Shown: in pieces, positions 32,956 through 45,928 of the stretch
How the letters are laid out: every line of letters starts with the position of its first letter
Numbering within the stretch: position 1 is the stretch's first letter
Assembly (NCBI GenBank): GCA_016871335.1
Contig: VFZF01000001.1
Location: forward strand, 210,272-274,271
Reading direction: 5' to 3'
Source of the DNA: Acidimicrobiia bacterium
Lineage (GTDB): Bacteria > Acidobacteriota > Vicinamibacteria > Vicinamibacterales > SCN-69-37
DNA length: 64,000 bases
Notes under the pieces: generated by a model
What the model saw: the letters and a program-made list of their open reading frames with translations, nothing else
Told to the model about the DNA's origin: nothing
Database searches by the model: none
Program-made: the position numbers and the translations under genes

Positions 32956-34803
32956 ATGTGCGGCATTGTGGGGTACGTCGGCGATCAGCCGCTTCTGCCG
33001 GTCCTCATCGAAGGCCTGCGCAAACTCGAATACCGCGGGTATGACTCCGCCGGTGTGGCCGTGGTCAGACACGGTGAACTCGACATCAGACGAAGCGCAG
33101 GGAAACTCTCGAAACTGGAAGATGTGATTGCCACGCGTCCAATCACAGGCGAATACGGCATCGGTCACACCCGCTGGGCGACACACGGCCGCCCGACGGA
33201 AGAAAACGCGCATCCTCATCAGGACTGCAAAGGCCGGATTGTGGTCGTCCACAACGGCATCATCGAGAACTATCTTGAACTGAAGCGCGCGTTGATCGCA
33301 GCGGGCCACAGGTTCGTCACCGAGACTGACACCGAGGTTGTTGCACACCTGGTGGAACAGGAATGGAGGGGAGACGGCCTCGCGGCGGCCGTCCGGCGCG
33401 CACTGACACAACTCCGGGGACTGTTCGCGCTGGTCCTCATCTCTGCCGATGACCCGGACACGATTGTCGCCGCCCGAAACGGCCCTCCGGTGGTCGTCGG
33501 GCTCGGCCAGGGCGAGTTCTTCGTGGCCTCCGATGTGCCGGCAATACTCGCGCACACGCGTCAGGTGGTGTTCCTCGACGATCGCCAGATGGTCATCGTG
33601 ACGCGCACGGGCGCGGCGTTCTGCGACTTCGACGGTGTGCCCGTGGCTCGTGAGGCGCAGACGATCAACTGGGACCCGGTCATGGCCGAAAAGGCCGGCT
33701 ACAAACACTTCATGCTCAAGGAGATTCACGAGCAGCCCTGGGCCGTGCGTGAAACCATCCTGGGCCGCGCGTCCGTCGAGTCGGGCAAGGTCTTCCTCGA
33801 TGAGATGAAATTGAGCCCTGAGGCGCTGCGCGACATCGACCGCATCGTCATCCTCGCCTGCGGCACGTCGTGGCACTCGGCGCTGATTGGGAAGTTCCTG
33901 ATCGAAGACCTCGCACGGGTCCCTGTTGAAGTGGATTACGGGTCCGAATACCGCTATCGCGACCCCATCGTCGAGTCAAGAACGCTGGCGATTGTCATCA
34001 CGCAGTCCGGAGAGACCGCGGATACGCTCGCTGCGCTGCGCGAAGCAAAGCAGGAGGGCGCGCGCAGCATCGCCATCTGCAACGTGGTGGGCAGCATGGC
34101 CACGCGTGAATCCGACGGCACGGTGTATACCCATGCCGGCCCGGAGATCGGCGTGGCGTCCACAAAAGCGTTTACCGCGCAACTGGTGGCCCTGCAGCTG
34201 CTTGCCGTCCATATTGCCCAGGTCAGGGGCGTGTTGACTGACGCCAGGGCGGTTCAGCTGCTCCAGGGGTTGGAGCAGCTGCCTCGACAGATCGAGGAAG
34301 CACTCAACGAGGATGCGGCGATTGAGGAGCTGGCGAAGAAGCTCCACCAGCGTAGGGACTTCCTCTACCTTGGCCGGGGAATCAACTACCCGATCGCTCT
34401 CGAGGGCGCGCTGAAGTTGAAGGAAATCTCATACATTCACGCCGAAGGGTATCCGGCTGGTGAAATGAAGCACGGGCCGATCGCACTCATCGACGAGGAC
34501 CTCCCCGTCGTGGCCATCGCACCGAATGACCATGTGCTCGAGAAGATGATCGGCAACATCCAGGAAGCCAAAGCCCGCGGGGGCCAGGTGATCGTGGTGA
34601 CGAGCCAGTCGCACACCCACGCGTTCGACGAAATTCTTGACCCGGCCCGCGACGTTGTGCTGACGGTGCCGGATGCGGATCCGCTCCTGATGCCAGTGCT
34701 CCTGACGGTGCCCCTGCAGCTGCTGGCGTACCACATCGCCGTCCGGCGCGGCTGTGATGTGGACCAGCCGCGCAATCTCGCGAAGTCAGTGACTGTCGAA
34801 TAG
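32956..34803 (+). CDS. glmS: Glutamine--fructose-6-phosphate aminotransferase
   Basis: The 615-residue enzyme starts [11 protein letters not shown], with Cys2 as the N-terminal glutaminase nucleophile after Met removal, then YRGYDSAG. Two SIS domains follow ([34 protein letters not shown]) and the C-terminal [13 protein letters not shown] is intact. It makes glucosamine-6-phosphate, the first step towards UDP-GlcNAc. It forms an operon with rsmI and glmU. No glmS ribozyme-like leader can be present, since only 2 nt separate it from glmU. Confidence 0.98.
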   Translation: MCGIVGYVGDQPLLPVLIEGLRKLEYRGYDSAGVAVVRHGELDIRRSAGKLSKLEDVIATRPITGEYGIGHTRWATHGRPTEENAHPHQDCKGRIVVVHNGIIENYLELKRALIAAGHRFVTETDTEVVAHLVEQEWRGDGLAAAVRRALTQLRGLFALVLISADDPDTIVAARNGPPVVVGLGQGEFFVASDVPAILAHTRQVVFLDDRQMVIVTRTGAAFCDFDGVPVAREAQTINWDPVMAEKAGYKHFMLKEIHEQPWAVRETILGRASVESGKVFLDEMKLSPEALRDIDRIVILACGTSWHSALIGKFLIEDLARVPVEVDYGSEYRYRDPIVESRTLAIVITQSGETADTLAALREAKQEGARSIAICNVVGSMATRESDGTVYTHAGPEIGVASTKAFTAQLVALQLLAVHIAQVRGVLTDARAVQLLQGLEQLPRQIEEALNEDAAIEELAKKLHQRRDFLYLGRGINYPIALEGALKLKEISYIHAEGYPAGEMKHGPIALIDEDLPVVAIAPNDHVLEKMIGNIQEAKARGGQVIVVTSQSHTHAFDEILDPARDVVLTVPDADPLLMPVLLTVPLQLLAYHIAVRRGCDVDQPRNLAKSVTVE

Positions 34804-34838
34804 TGTGCCAACGCGAAATGCGGACGTGAGTCGAGTGG

Positions 34839-34844
34839 TATCCT
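34839..34844 (+). promoter_or_regulatory. -10-like hexamer TATCCT before pcrA
   Basis: TATCCT lies 10 nt before ATG 34855 in a 51-nt spacer with no clear ribosome binding site. Confidence 0.35.
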
Positions 34845-34854
34845 GAGTGCTTCG

Positions 34855-37131
34855 ATGGATCTGCTCGAAGGACTCAATCCTGCACAACGTGACGCAGCGG
34901 CACACACCGAAGGCCCACTGCTGATTCTCGCCGGCGCAGGGTCGGGCAAGACCCGCGTCATCACCGTGCGCATGGCGCATCTGGTGATGAGTGGCCAGGC
35001 GTCACCCGACCAGGTGCTCGGCGTCACGTTCACGAACAAGGCCGCTGAAGAGATGCGGCAGCGGGTTGAAGACCTTGTGGGCGACGACTGTCGCCACATG
35101 TGGTTGTCCACCTTCCACTCGTTGTGCGCCCGCATCCTCAGGCGCGAGGCGCCACACATCGGCCTGACGCGTGACTTTGTCATCTACGATTCGTCCGATC
35201 AGCTGGCGGTGGTGAAGCAGGCCCTGCGCAGCGCGGACGTGGACGAGAAGATGCTGACGCCCCGGGCCGCGCTCTCCCGCATCAGCCAGGCCAAGAACAA
35301 GTTGGAGACCCCTGCCGACATGAAGTCGAGCGGCTGGAATCTCCGGGATGCGCAAATCGCCAAGGTGTACGAGACCTACCTTCGTGTGCTCCGCGAGGCG
35401 GGTGCACTCGACTTCGACGACCTGCTCCTGAAGACGGTTGAACTCGTCGAAACCAAGGAACACGTCCGCGAGGCCTACGCCCGGAAGTTCAAATTCATTC
35501 TGGTTGACGAATACCAGGACACCAACCGGCCCCAGTACATCCTCATTCGACGCCTGGCTGACCACCACCGCAATCTCTGCGTTGTTGGCGACCCCGATCA
35601 GTCGATTTACAAGTGGCGCGGTGCCGACCTCAGAAACATTCTCGACTTTGAGGCGGACTTCCCCGAGGCCACGGTCGTGAAACTCGAGCAGAACTACCGC
35701 TCGACACAGGTCATCCTGGATGCGGCGTCCGCGGTCATCAGCCGGAACAGGAACCGGAAGGACAAACGCCTGTGGACCGACACACTTGGTGGCGAACCCA
35801 TCGTGTATGTCCGTGCGGGTGACGAGATTGAGGAAGCCGACTACATCACCAAGGCAATTCGGGAATCCAGAGCGCTGGATTCGCGCACCACGGTCGCGGT
35901 CCTGTATCGCACCAACGCTCAGTCCCGCGCGATTGAAGATGCCCTGATGCGCGAGGGGATCGCCTACCGCATCATCGGGGGCGTCCGCTTCTATGAGCGC
36001 AAGGAAATCAAGGACCTGCTCGCCTACCTGCGCCTCGTCATGAATCCGCACGACGATATGAGCTTCAGGCGCGTGGTGAATGTGCCCACACGTGGCATCG
36101 GCAAGACCGTCATCGAAGCGCTTGAGGCCGTGAATCTCGACGTGGACGATCAATTGTCCACGCCGCTCTTTGCAGTCGGCCTGCAACCCATCACGTCGTC
36201 TCGTTCGATGTGGGCGCGTTTGCTCGCGGGTCTCGAGAAGCGCGAGGTCCCCACTCGCGCCTTGACGGCACTTCGGGGCTTCCGCGACCTGGTCGCCGGC
36301 CTGACCACCGAGTGCGCCTCCGCCAGTGTCTCCATCGCGCTTGGGCTCGTCATGGACCGGACCGGCTACCTCAAGGATCTCCGCGAGGAACGCAGCGAGG
36401 AAGCCGAAGCGCGCATTGAGAACCTGATGGAACTGGTCTCCGCCGCCAGGGAATACGAAACGCGCGAATCCGATCCCACGCTTGGTGGCTTCGTCGATCG
36501 CCTCTCGCTGCTGTCCGAGGCTGACGAGGCACAAGGCAAGAAGGACGCGCACGTCTGGATGATGACGATGCATGCGGCCAAGGGACTGGAGTTTCCTGTT
36601 GTGGTTGTCGCTGGGCTGGAGGAAGGGTTGTTTCCACACTCCAGGTCCACAGAGGACGAAGAGGAACTCGAGGAGGAGCGCCGGCTCTGTTACGTTGGCC
36701 TGACGCGGGCGCGAGAGCGTCTGATCCTCACGAGCGCGTCGAGGCGCCGCGTGTTTGGTGACTATCAGTCCACCGAGCCGTCACGATTCCTTGACGAAAT
36801 TCCAGCGGAGTTGATGCGACGGGTGGAGCCGGTCGTCGCACCATCATGGAATTCAACGCGCTACGAAACCAGAAACCCGTATGCGCGAAAGTTCGGCCAG
36901 TCGAACAGGAACAAGGACGTGGAGCCGACGCCATTCGCCTCGTACGAAAACGAGGATCAGTCGTCCAGCTCAGGCCTGCGTGTCGGCAAACGTGTGCGTC
37001 ACAAACAGTTTGGGGTTGGCTCAATCATGGCCATCGAAGACCAGGGCGACGACATGCGCGTGACCGTCAAGTTCAACGCGGTCGGTACCAAGAAGTTGCT
37101 CGCAAGATACGCCAATCTCGAACCGGCTTAA
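34855..37131 (+). CDS. pcrA: UvrD/PcrA-type ATP-dependent DNA helicase
   Basis: The 758-residue superfamily 1A helicase has all motifs: ILAGAGSGKTRVIT (Walker A, about residue 24), GVTFTNKAAEEM, VDEYQDTNRPQY (Walker B), GDPDQSIYKWRGAD, EQNYRST, MTMHAAKGLEFPVV and VGLTRARERL. It unwinds DNA 3' to 5' in repair and clears recombination intermediates. The C-terminal GKRVRHKQFGVGSI is the Tudor-like domain that binds RNA polymerase in PcrA, which favours PcrA over RecB-like names. Confidence 0.95.
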   Translation: MDLLEGLNPAQRDAAAHTEGPLLILAGAGSGKTRVITVRMAHLVMSGQASPDQVLGVTFTNKAAEEMRQRVEDLVGDDCRHMWLSTFHSLCARILRREAPHIGLTRDFVIYDSSDQLAVVKQALRSADVDEKMLTPRAALSRISQAKNKLETPADMKSSGWNLRDAQIAKVYETYLRVLREAGALDFDDLLLKTVELVETKEHVREAYARKFKFILVDEYQDTNRPQYILIRRLADHHRNLCVVGDPDQSIYKWRGADLRNILDFEADFPEATVVKLEQNYRSTQVILDAASAVISRNRNRKDKRLWTDTLGGEPIVYVRAGDEIEEADYITKAIRESRALDSRTTVAVLYRTNAQSRAIEDALMREGIAYRIIGGVRFYERKEIKDLLAYLRLVMNPHDDMSFRRVVNVPTRGIGKTVIEALEAVNLDVDDQLSTPLFAVGLQPITSSRSMWARLLAGLEKREVPTRALTALRGFRDLVAGLTTECASASVSIALGLVMDRTGYLKDLREERSEEAEARIENLMELVSAAREYETRESDPTLGGFVDRLSLLSEADEAQGKKDAHVWMMTMHAAKGLEFPVVVVAGLEEGLFPHSRSTEDEEELEEERRLCYVGLTRARERLILTSASRRRVFGDYQSTEPSRFLDEIPAELMRRVEPVVAPSWNSTRYETRNPYARKFGQSNRNKDVEPTPFASYENEDQSSSSGLRVGKRVRHKQFGVGSIMAIEDQGDDMRVTVKFNAVGTKKLLARYANLEPA

Positions 37132-37145
37132 GAGCAACTTTATTT

Positions 37146-37198
37146 CTCCGCGCCTCCGTGTCTCCCTATAAACGTCTTACTCCGCGTCTCCCTGTGCC
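37146..37198. repeat. Octamer tandem repeat at the 3' end of gyrA
   Basis: CTCC-headed 8-nt units (CTCCGCGC, CTCCGTGT, CTCCC, then CTCCGCGT, CTCCCTGT) form two short arrays. The second array encodes the last residues and stop codon of GyrA. 37180-37196 equals 11613-11629 in reverse complement. Confidence 0.8.
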
Positions 37199-39684
37199 TC
37201 GGGCTCTGGGTCTGACTCAACTTCCTCGGGCTCCTCGAGGGTCGCGATCGACACGACGCGGTCGCCTTCGGCGAGATCAATCAAACGCACACCCTGGGTG
37301 TCGCGGCCAATCGGTCGCAGGCCGGCGGCCGGCATCCGGATGATCTGGCCCTGCTCGGTGACCAGCAGCACTTCGTGTTTGTCTGTGACGCAGGCGATGC
37401 CGACGACGGGGCCGTTGCGGTCTGATGTCTGGATGTTCTTCAGGCCGATGCCGCCGCGCGTCTGCTGGCGGTATTCCGCCACTTCCGTGCGCTTGCCGTA
37501 GCCGTTCTCACACACCGTCAGGAGGGTCGCGTCTCCGGTCACCACTTCCATGGCGACGACAAGGTCGCCTTCGCGGAGGTTGATACCGCGCACGCCATAA
37601 GCCGTGCGGCCCATGGGTCTCGCATCCTCTTCGCTGAAGCGGATGGCCATGCCGTTCCTGGTGCCGATCACCAGATCCATGGCGCCATCGGTTTCGGCAA
37701 CCGCGATCAACCGGTCGTTGTCGTCGATCTGAATCGCGATGATGCCTGCAGATCGCGGGTTCGAGTACGCCTTGAGGTCGGTCTTCTTGATGGTGCCCCG
37801 CTCGGTGCCCATCACGATGAACCGTTTGTTCTCCTCGGCCGGGAAGTCCTGCACACGCAGGAGCGTGGCGATCTTCTCGCCCTCGCTCATCTGCACCAGG
37901 TTCGCAATGGACTTGCCCTTGCTCGACCTGGACACCTCCGGGATGTCGTACACCCGCAGCCAGTAACACTTACCCTTGTCCGAGAAGATCAGGATGTACG
38001 CGTGCGTGTTCGCCACGAAGAGGTGCTCGACGACGTCTTCTTCGCGGGTCTGCATGCCGATCAGGCCCTTGCCGCCTCGCCGCTGCTTCCGGTATTCATC
38101 CAGCGGCGTACGCTTGATGTATCCGGTCTGGGTCGCGGTGATGACAACGTCCTCGTCGGCGATCAGGTCTTCGACGCGGAAGTCGCCGCTGTCTTCGATG
38201 ATGTCCGTGCGGCGATCGTCGCCGTACTTGTCGCGAATCGCCGTGAGTTCGTTGACGACGATCTCAAGCACCAGTGCGTCGCTCGACAGGATCTCGCGCA
38301 GGCGCGCGATCAGCGCGACCAGTTCCGCGAGCTCATCAAGGATCTTCTGGCGCTCGAGGCCGGTCAGACGCTGCAGCTGCATGTCGAGGATCGCCTGCGA
38401 CTGCAGTTCCGAGAGTCCGAAGTTCGTCATGAGGCCGACCCGGGCCTCCATCGGATTCTTCGAGCTCCGGATCAGTGTGATGACCGCATCCAGGTGGTCG
38501 AGCGCGATCTTCAGGCCTTCGAGAATGTGCGCGCGGGCCTCGGCCTTGCGCAACTCAAATTCAATCCGGCGCCGGATCACTTCCAGCCGGAAGGTGATGA
38601 ACTCCTCGATGATCTGAAGGAGGTTGAAGACCTTCGGCCGGCTGTGCGAGATGGCCAGCAGCGTGATCCCGTACCCGGTCTGCAGACGCGTCTGCTTATA
38701 CAGGTTGTTCAGGACCACATCGGGCAGTTCGCCGCGCTTGAGTTCAATCACGATCCGCATGCCGTCGCGGTCGGACTCATCACGGAGGTCGGAGATGCCC
38801 TCGAGTTTCTTGTCGCGCACCAGTTGCGCGATGTCGGAGATCAGCGTCGCCTTGTTCACCTGATACGGGATCTCGGTGATGACAATCGAGACGCGATCGC
38901 CCTTCTTGTTTTCTTCGAACGCCGCCTTGGCACGGACGACGACGTTGCCGCGGCCTTCGCGATAGGCGCGCCAGATGCCGGCGCGGCCCACAATGGTGCC
39001 GCCTGACGGGAAGTCCGGCCCGGGGATGCACTGCATCAGGGCCTTGAACTGGTCCTCACGCGGGGAATCACGGAGCTCAATCACCTTGAGCACGCCGTCG
39101 ATCACCTCGCGCATGTTGTGCGGCGGGATGCTCGTGGCCATGCCGACGGCGATGCCGGTCGATCCATTCACCAGCAGGTTCGGGTACGGCGCCGGGAATG
39201 TCGTCGGCTCTTCCGTCGTCTCGTCGAAGTTGGGGCGATGGTCGACCGTGTCCTTGTCGAGGTCGGCCATCATCATTTCGGCGAGCGACTCGAGCCGGGC
39301 CTCGGTGTACCGGTAGGCTGCGGGCGGATCGCCGTCGATGGAACCGAAGTTGCCCTGGCCGTCGACCAGGGTGTATCGCATGCTGAAGTCCTGCGCGAGG
39401 CGGACCAGGGTGTCGTAGGCGGACACGTCACCGTGCGGGTGGTAGTTGCCGATGACTTCGCCGACGATCTTTGCGCACTTGCGGTACGGGCGGTTGGACG
39501 CAAGGCCCATCTGCCGCATCGCATACAACACGCGGCGATTGGCCGGCTTGAGGCCGTCCCGCACGTCGGGCAGGGCTCGCCCGATGATCACGCTCATGGC
39601 GTAATCCATGTACGAGCGCTTCATCTCGTCTTCGATGTTGACGGGGAAGCGGAGCGACGGATTCTGATCGATCGGATCGGACAC
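37177..39684 (-). CDS. gyrA: DNA gyrase subunit A
   Basis: The 835-residue protein has the breakage-reunion domain with the catalytic Tyr in [10 protein letters not shown] (about residue 126), the quinolone-determining region [22 protein letters not shown], and six C-terminal propeller blades including the GyrA box QRRGGKG. With GyrB it introduces negative supercoils. The acidic tail ([19 protein letters not shown]) ends in an octamer repeat, so the last six or seven residues are repeat-derived. It starts 1 nt after the gyrB stop on the same strand. Confidence 0.98.
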   Translation of the reverse strand: MSDPIDQNPSLRFPVNIEDEMKRSYMDYAMSVIIGRALPDVRDGLKPANRRVLYAMRQMGLASNRPYRKCAKIVGEVIGNYHPHGDVSAYDTLVRLAQDFSMRYTLVDGQGNFGSIDGDPPAAYRYTEARLESLAEMMMADLDKDTVDHRPNFDETTEEPTTFPAPYPNLLVNGSTGIAVGMATSIPPHNMREVIDGVLKVIELRDSPREDQFKALMQCIPGPDFPSGGTIVGRAGIWRAYREGRGNVVVRAKAAFEENKKGDRVSIVITEIPYQVNKATLISDIAQLVRDKKLEGISDLRDESDRDGMRIVIELKRGELPDVVLNNLYKQTRLQTGYGITLLAISHSRPKVFNLLQIIEEFITFRLEVIRRRIEFELRKAEARAHILEGLKIALDHLDAVITLIRSSKNPMEARVGLMTNFGLSELQSQAILDMQLQRLTGLERQKILDELAELVALIARLREILSSDALVLEIVVNELTAIRDKYGDDRRTDIIEDSGDFRVEDLIADEDVVITATQTGYIKRTPLDEYRKQRRGGKGLIGMQTREEDVVEHLFVANTHAYILIFSDKGKCYWLRVYDIPEVSRSSKGKSIANLVQMSEGEKIATLLRVQDFPAEENKRFIVMGTERGTIKKTDLKAYSNPRSAGIIAIQIDDNDRLIAVAETDGAMDLVIGTRNGMAIRFSEEDARPMGRTAYGVRGINLREGDLVVAMEVVTGDATLLTVCENGYGKRTEVAEYRQQTRGGIGLKNIQTSDRNGPVVGIACVTDKHEVLLVTEQGQIIRMPAAGLRPIGRDTQGVRLIDLAEGDRVVSIATLEEPEEVESDPEPEAQGDAE

Positions 39685-39685
39685 G

Positions 39686-43320
<3,635 letters not shown>

Positions 43321-43599
43321 CGGCAGGGCGACCTCTCTCTCGACGCGGCTCACGCTTGTCGAGCGGTATTGATCAAACCTTCTTGACGAAGATCAAAAAG
43401 ACAAAGGATTATAACAGGAATAAGGGGCTGTTGGTAACTGAAAGTTACGCCGTTACCTGTTAGCTGTCAATAACTTAGCCTGTGGATGGAGTTGCGGGTA
43501 CCCCAGGGGATATTTCGGCGGAAATCTGTGCAAAAAACCGGGTCCGCGAATTACCACAACTCTTGCACAGGCATCCACAGGGATCCCCTGTGGAAAACC
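43321..43599. other. dnaA-dnaN spacer with DnaA-box-like sites and AT-rich stretch
   Basis: This 279-nt gene-free spacer includes an AT-rich stretch (about 43395-43425, AAAAAGACAAAGGATTATAA), a small hairpin GTAACT-GAA-AGTTAC (43434-43448), and DnaA-box-like nonamers at 43481 (reverse CCATCCACA), 43571 (GCATCCACA) and 43589 (reverse TTTTCCACA). It may be part of a bipartite origin. Confidence 0.6.
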
Positions 43600-44958
43600 T
43601 TACTGTAGAGACTGAAGCAGGCTGTTGATTTGGTTGTTGAAAACCGCGTCTGTCTGCCGCATTTCCTCGACCTTCCGGATCGAATGAATGACCGTCGAGT
43701 GGTGTTTTCCGCCGAAACTCTTGCCGATCTCCGGCAGTGACGCGTTCGTCAGGTTCTTGCAGAGATACATGGCCACCTGCCGAGGCATGGCGACTGATTT
43801 CGAGTTGTTTCGGGACTTCAGGTCCGCCAGTTTCATCTGGTAGAACTCGGCCACAAACTTCTGGATGCCATCAATAGTGACGGCCCGTTCGTCCTGCCGG
43901 AGGATGTCGCGCAGCACTTCCTTGGCCAGGTCGATCGACACCTCTTTCCCAGTCAGGGAGGCGTAGGCCAACAGCCGGATCAACGACCCTTCAAGCTCCC
44001 GGATGTTTGATTTGATCCGGCCGGCGATATACAGGGAGACATCCGTCGGAAGCGACACGCCTTCACTGTCGGCCTTTCGGGTGATGATGGCGATTTTGGT
44101 CTCGAGGTCCGGCGCCTGGATGTCGGCCGTGAGCCCCCACTCAAACCGTGACCGCAGCCGTTCCTCTAGTTCCGCAATCTGATGCGGCGGACAATCACTG
44201 CTGATGACGATCTGCTTCTGCGCGTCATACAGCGCGTTGAAGGTGTGGAAGAACTCCGTCTGTGTGCGTTCCTTGCCGGCAATGAACTGAATGTCGTCGA
44301 CCAGCAACACATCGACGCTGCGGTACCGCTCGCGGAACTCGAGGATCCGGTCGTACCGCAAGGCGTTGATGACTTCGTTCATGAAGCGTTCGGACGACAC
44401 ATAGGTGAGTTTCAACCCAGGATGGTGCCGCAGCACGTAGTGGCCGATGGCATGCATGAGGTGGGTCTTGCCAAGACCCACGCCGCCATAAATGAACAAC
44501 GGGTTGTACGACCGCGAGGGCGCCTCAGCCACAGCCCGGCACGCCGCATCCGCAAACTGATTCGACGCGCCGACGATGAAGGTGTCGAAGGTGTAGCGGG
44601 GGCTCAGGCCGGTGACATCCTCAATGGCGGCTGCCGCGCCGTCTCCAGCCGCGTCGCTTTCCGCAGGGGAGAGCCCGCCCACCTCGGCACTGGGCGCCTG
44701 CGGGACCCCGGCCGGGGCCGCAGAGGCGTCATACGTCAGGGTCACCCCGGGGCGGCCCACCTCGACCAGGGCGTCTTCAATGACGGCCGCATAGTGTTTG
44801 GTCAGCCACTCGGCCGCCATGTCGCTTGGGACCCGGACCACAAGCTCGTTCCCCGAGTCGCGGATCAGGGCCGTCCGGTCAAACCATGAGAAATAGCTGT
44901 GGCGATTGACCTTGGTCTCGATTCGTCCGAGCACCGCATCCCAAACAGTATTTGCCAT
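43600..44958 (-). CDS. dnaA: Chromosomal replication initiator DnaA
   Basis: The 452-residue initiator has domain I (NTVWDAVLGRIETKV), a variable Ala/Pro/Gly linker (about 85-120), the AAA+ domain with FIYGGVGLGKTHLMHAIG and DVLLVDDIQFIAGKERTQ, and the DNA-binding domain IV with MPRQVAMYLCKNLTNASLPEIGKSFGGKHHSTVIHS. It opens oriC in its ATP form. DnaA-box clusters flank it on both sides, so autoregulation is likely. It reads away from rpmH. Confidence 0.98.
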   Translation of the reverse strand: MANTVWDAVLGRIETKVNRHSYFSWFDRTALIRDSGNELVVRVPSDMAAEWLTKHYAAVIEDALVEVGRPGVTLTYDASAAPAGVPQAPSAEVGGLSPAESDAAGDGAAAAIEDVTGLSPRYTFDTFIVGASNQFADAACRAVAEAPSRSYNPLFIYGGVGLGKTHLMHAIGHYVLRHHPGLKLTYVSSERFMNEVINALRYDRILEFRERYRSVDVLLVDDIQFIAGKERTQTEFFHTFNALYDAQKQIVISSDCPPHQIAELEERLRSRFEWGLTADIQAPDLETKIAIITRKADSEGVSLPTDVSLYIAGRIKSNIRELEGSLIRLLAYASLTGKEVSIDLAKEVLRDILRQDERAVTIDGIQKFVAEFYQMKLADLKSRNNSKSVAMPRQVAMYLCKNLTNASLPEIGKSFGGKHHSTVIHSIRKVEEMRQTDAVFNNQINSLLQSLQ

Positions 44959-45148
44959 TTTCGGTTAACTTTCGCACATAAATAAGACAAAACATCTGTT
45001 TTCCACAGTCTTTTCCACAGGTGTGGAAAAGTCGGGAATCTAGCATACGCCGGGGCCGCCTGTCTGAGCATGTACATTGACAGCCTTTTTGCCACTCCGA
45101 TAGCATTCATGTTTCCCCAGAGCGCGAAATAGCTCGGGATGGAGAGAT
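44959..45148. other. Probable oriC region between dnaA and rpmH
   Basis: The divergent spacer contains three TTTTCCACA nonamers in 32 nt (44999-45007, 45011-45019 direct; 45022-45030 inverted), next to an AT-rich stretch (ATAAATAAGACAAAAC). With the parS site and the flanking gene order this is the best origin candidate in the window. It also holds the rpmH promoter. Confidence 0.65.
45077..45106 (+). promoter_or_regulatory. Sigma-70-type promoter of rpmH
   Basis: TTGACA at 45077-45082 and TAGCAT at 45101-45106 with an 18-nt spacer, 43 nt before the rpmH ATG, which also has a GGAGAG ribosome binding site at 45141-45146. Confidence 0.6.
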
Positions 45149-45292
45149 ATGAGCGTTACGTTTCAACCAAACAATCGGCGGCGTCGCCGCACCCACGGGT
45201 TCCTGGTCCGCATGCGCACCAAGAATGGCCGTCTGGTCCTCAAGCGGCGCCGCGACAAGGGCCGCAAGCGTATTTCCGTTTCCACCCGCTAG
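45149..45292 (+). CDS. rpmH: 50S ribosomal protein L34
   Basis: A 47-residue, very basic protein matching L34: [18 protein letters not shown], then [20 protein letters not shown] and KRISVSTR. It belongs to the large ribosomal subunit. ATG 45149 follows a GGAGAG ribosome binding site by 2 nt. It heads the cluster rpmH-rnpA-yidD-yidC. Confidence 0.97.
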   Translation: MSVTFQPNNRRRRRTHGFLVRMRTKNGRLVLKRRRDKGRKRISVSTR

Positions 45293-45324
45293 GCCGCATC
45301 TGCGGCTTGGCATCCGGGACCCTG

Positions 45325-45693
45325 ATGTCGTTGCGGTTCGGTTCGAACGTGCGCCTCAAGGCGCGACATGAGTTCCAGACCGTGCAGACGCAGGGAAGGC
45401 GCGCGGCCACCCGGTTTGTCACACTGCTCGCATTGCCCAATCAGCATTCCGCGGATCGCCTTGGTCTCATTGCCTCCCGAAAGTTCGGCAATGCGGTCAT
45501 GCGTAATCGCGCGAAGCGCCGGTTGCGTGAAATTTTCCGGCAGACGGAACCGGACACGGTTGTGACCCGCGGACTGATGCCGATTGATGTCGTGGCGATT
45601 CCCAAGCGCGCGATGCTGGACGCGCCGTTTGCCGTCGTGGCGGCCGATGTCCGCACGGCGCTTGAAGGACTGCGGAAAGGACTCATCACGTGA
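45325..45693 (+). CDS. rnpA: Ribonuclease P protein component
   Basis: The 122-residue basic protein has LGLIASRKFGNAVMRNRAKRRLREIFRQ, the RNase P protein signature, and begins SLRFGSNVRLKARHEF. It assists the RNA subunit in trimming tRNA 5' ends. ATG 45325 gives the normal length. The frame stays open upstream through the whole of rpmH to an ATG at 45139, as in Thermus, where RnpA is extended over rpmH; that longer form is possible but less likely. It overlaps yidD by 4 nt (GTGA). Confidence 0.95.
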   Translation: MSLRFGSNVRLKARHEFQTVQTQGRRAATRFVTLLALPNQHSADRLGLIASRKFGNAVMRNRAKRRLREIFRQTEPDTVVTRGLMPIDVVAIPKRAMLDAPFAVVAADVRTALEGLRKGLIT

Positions 45694-45920
45694 GCACCTG
45701 GTCGCGCCGTTTCGGCATTCTGCTTGTCCACACCTATCAACTCCTGCTGTCGCCTTTTGCCGGTGGCGCGTGTCGTTTTGAGCCGTCCTGCTCCGACTAC
45801 GCGATTGCCGCCATTGACCAACACGGCCTCCTGCGTGGCCTCCGTCTGTCATTGATTCGTGTCGCGAAGTGCCATCCGTTTGGCCCACACGGCGTGGATC
45901 CTGTGCCGCCGCCTCACTGA
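45690..45920 (+). CDS. yidD: Membrane protein insertion efficiency factor YidD
   Basis: The 76-residue protein matches YidD: YQLLLSPFAGGACRFEPSCSDYA, then HGLLRGLRLSLIRVAKCHPF and HGVDPVP. It sits at the cytoplasmic face and aids YidC. GTG 45690 overlaps the rnpA stop; yidC follows after 8 nt. Confidence 0.95.
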   Translation: MSTWSRRFGILLVHTYQLLLSPFAGGACRFEPSCSDYAIAAIDQHGLLRGLRLSLIRVAKCHPFGPHGVDPVPPPH

Positions 45921-45928
45921 AACTCCCC

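Noticed and set aside
35002..36639. 545-codon frame antisense to pcrA
   Set aside because: A shadow of the highly biased helicase gene; no recognisable motifs.
43434..43448. GTAACT-GAA-AGTTAC hairpin as a terminator
   Set aside because: The stem is only 6 bp, AT-rich and has no following T-run; it may simply be part of the origin-type spacer.
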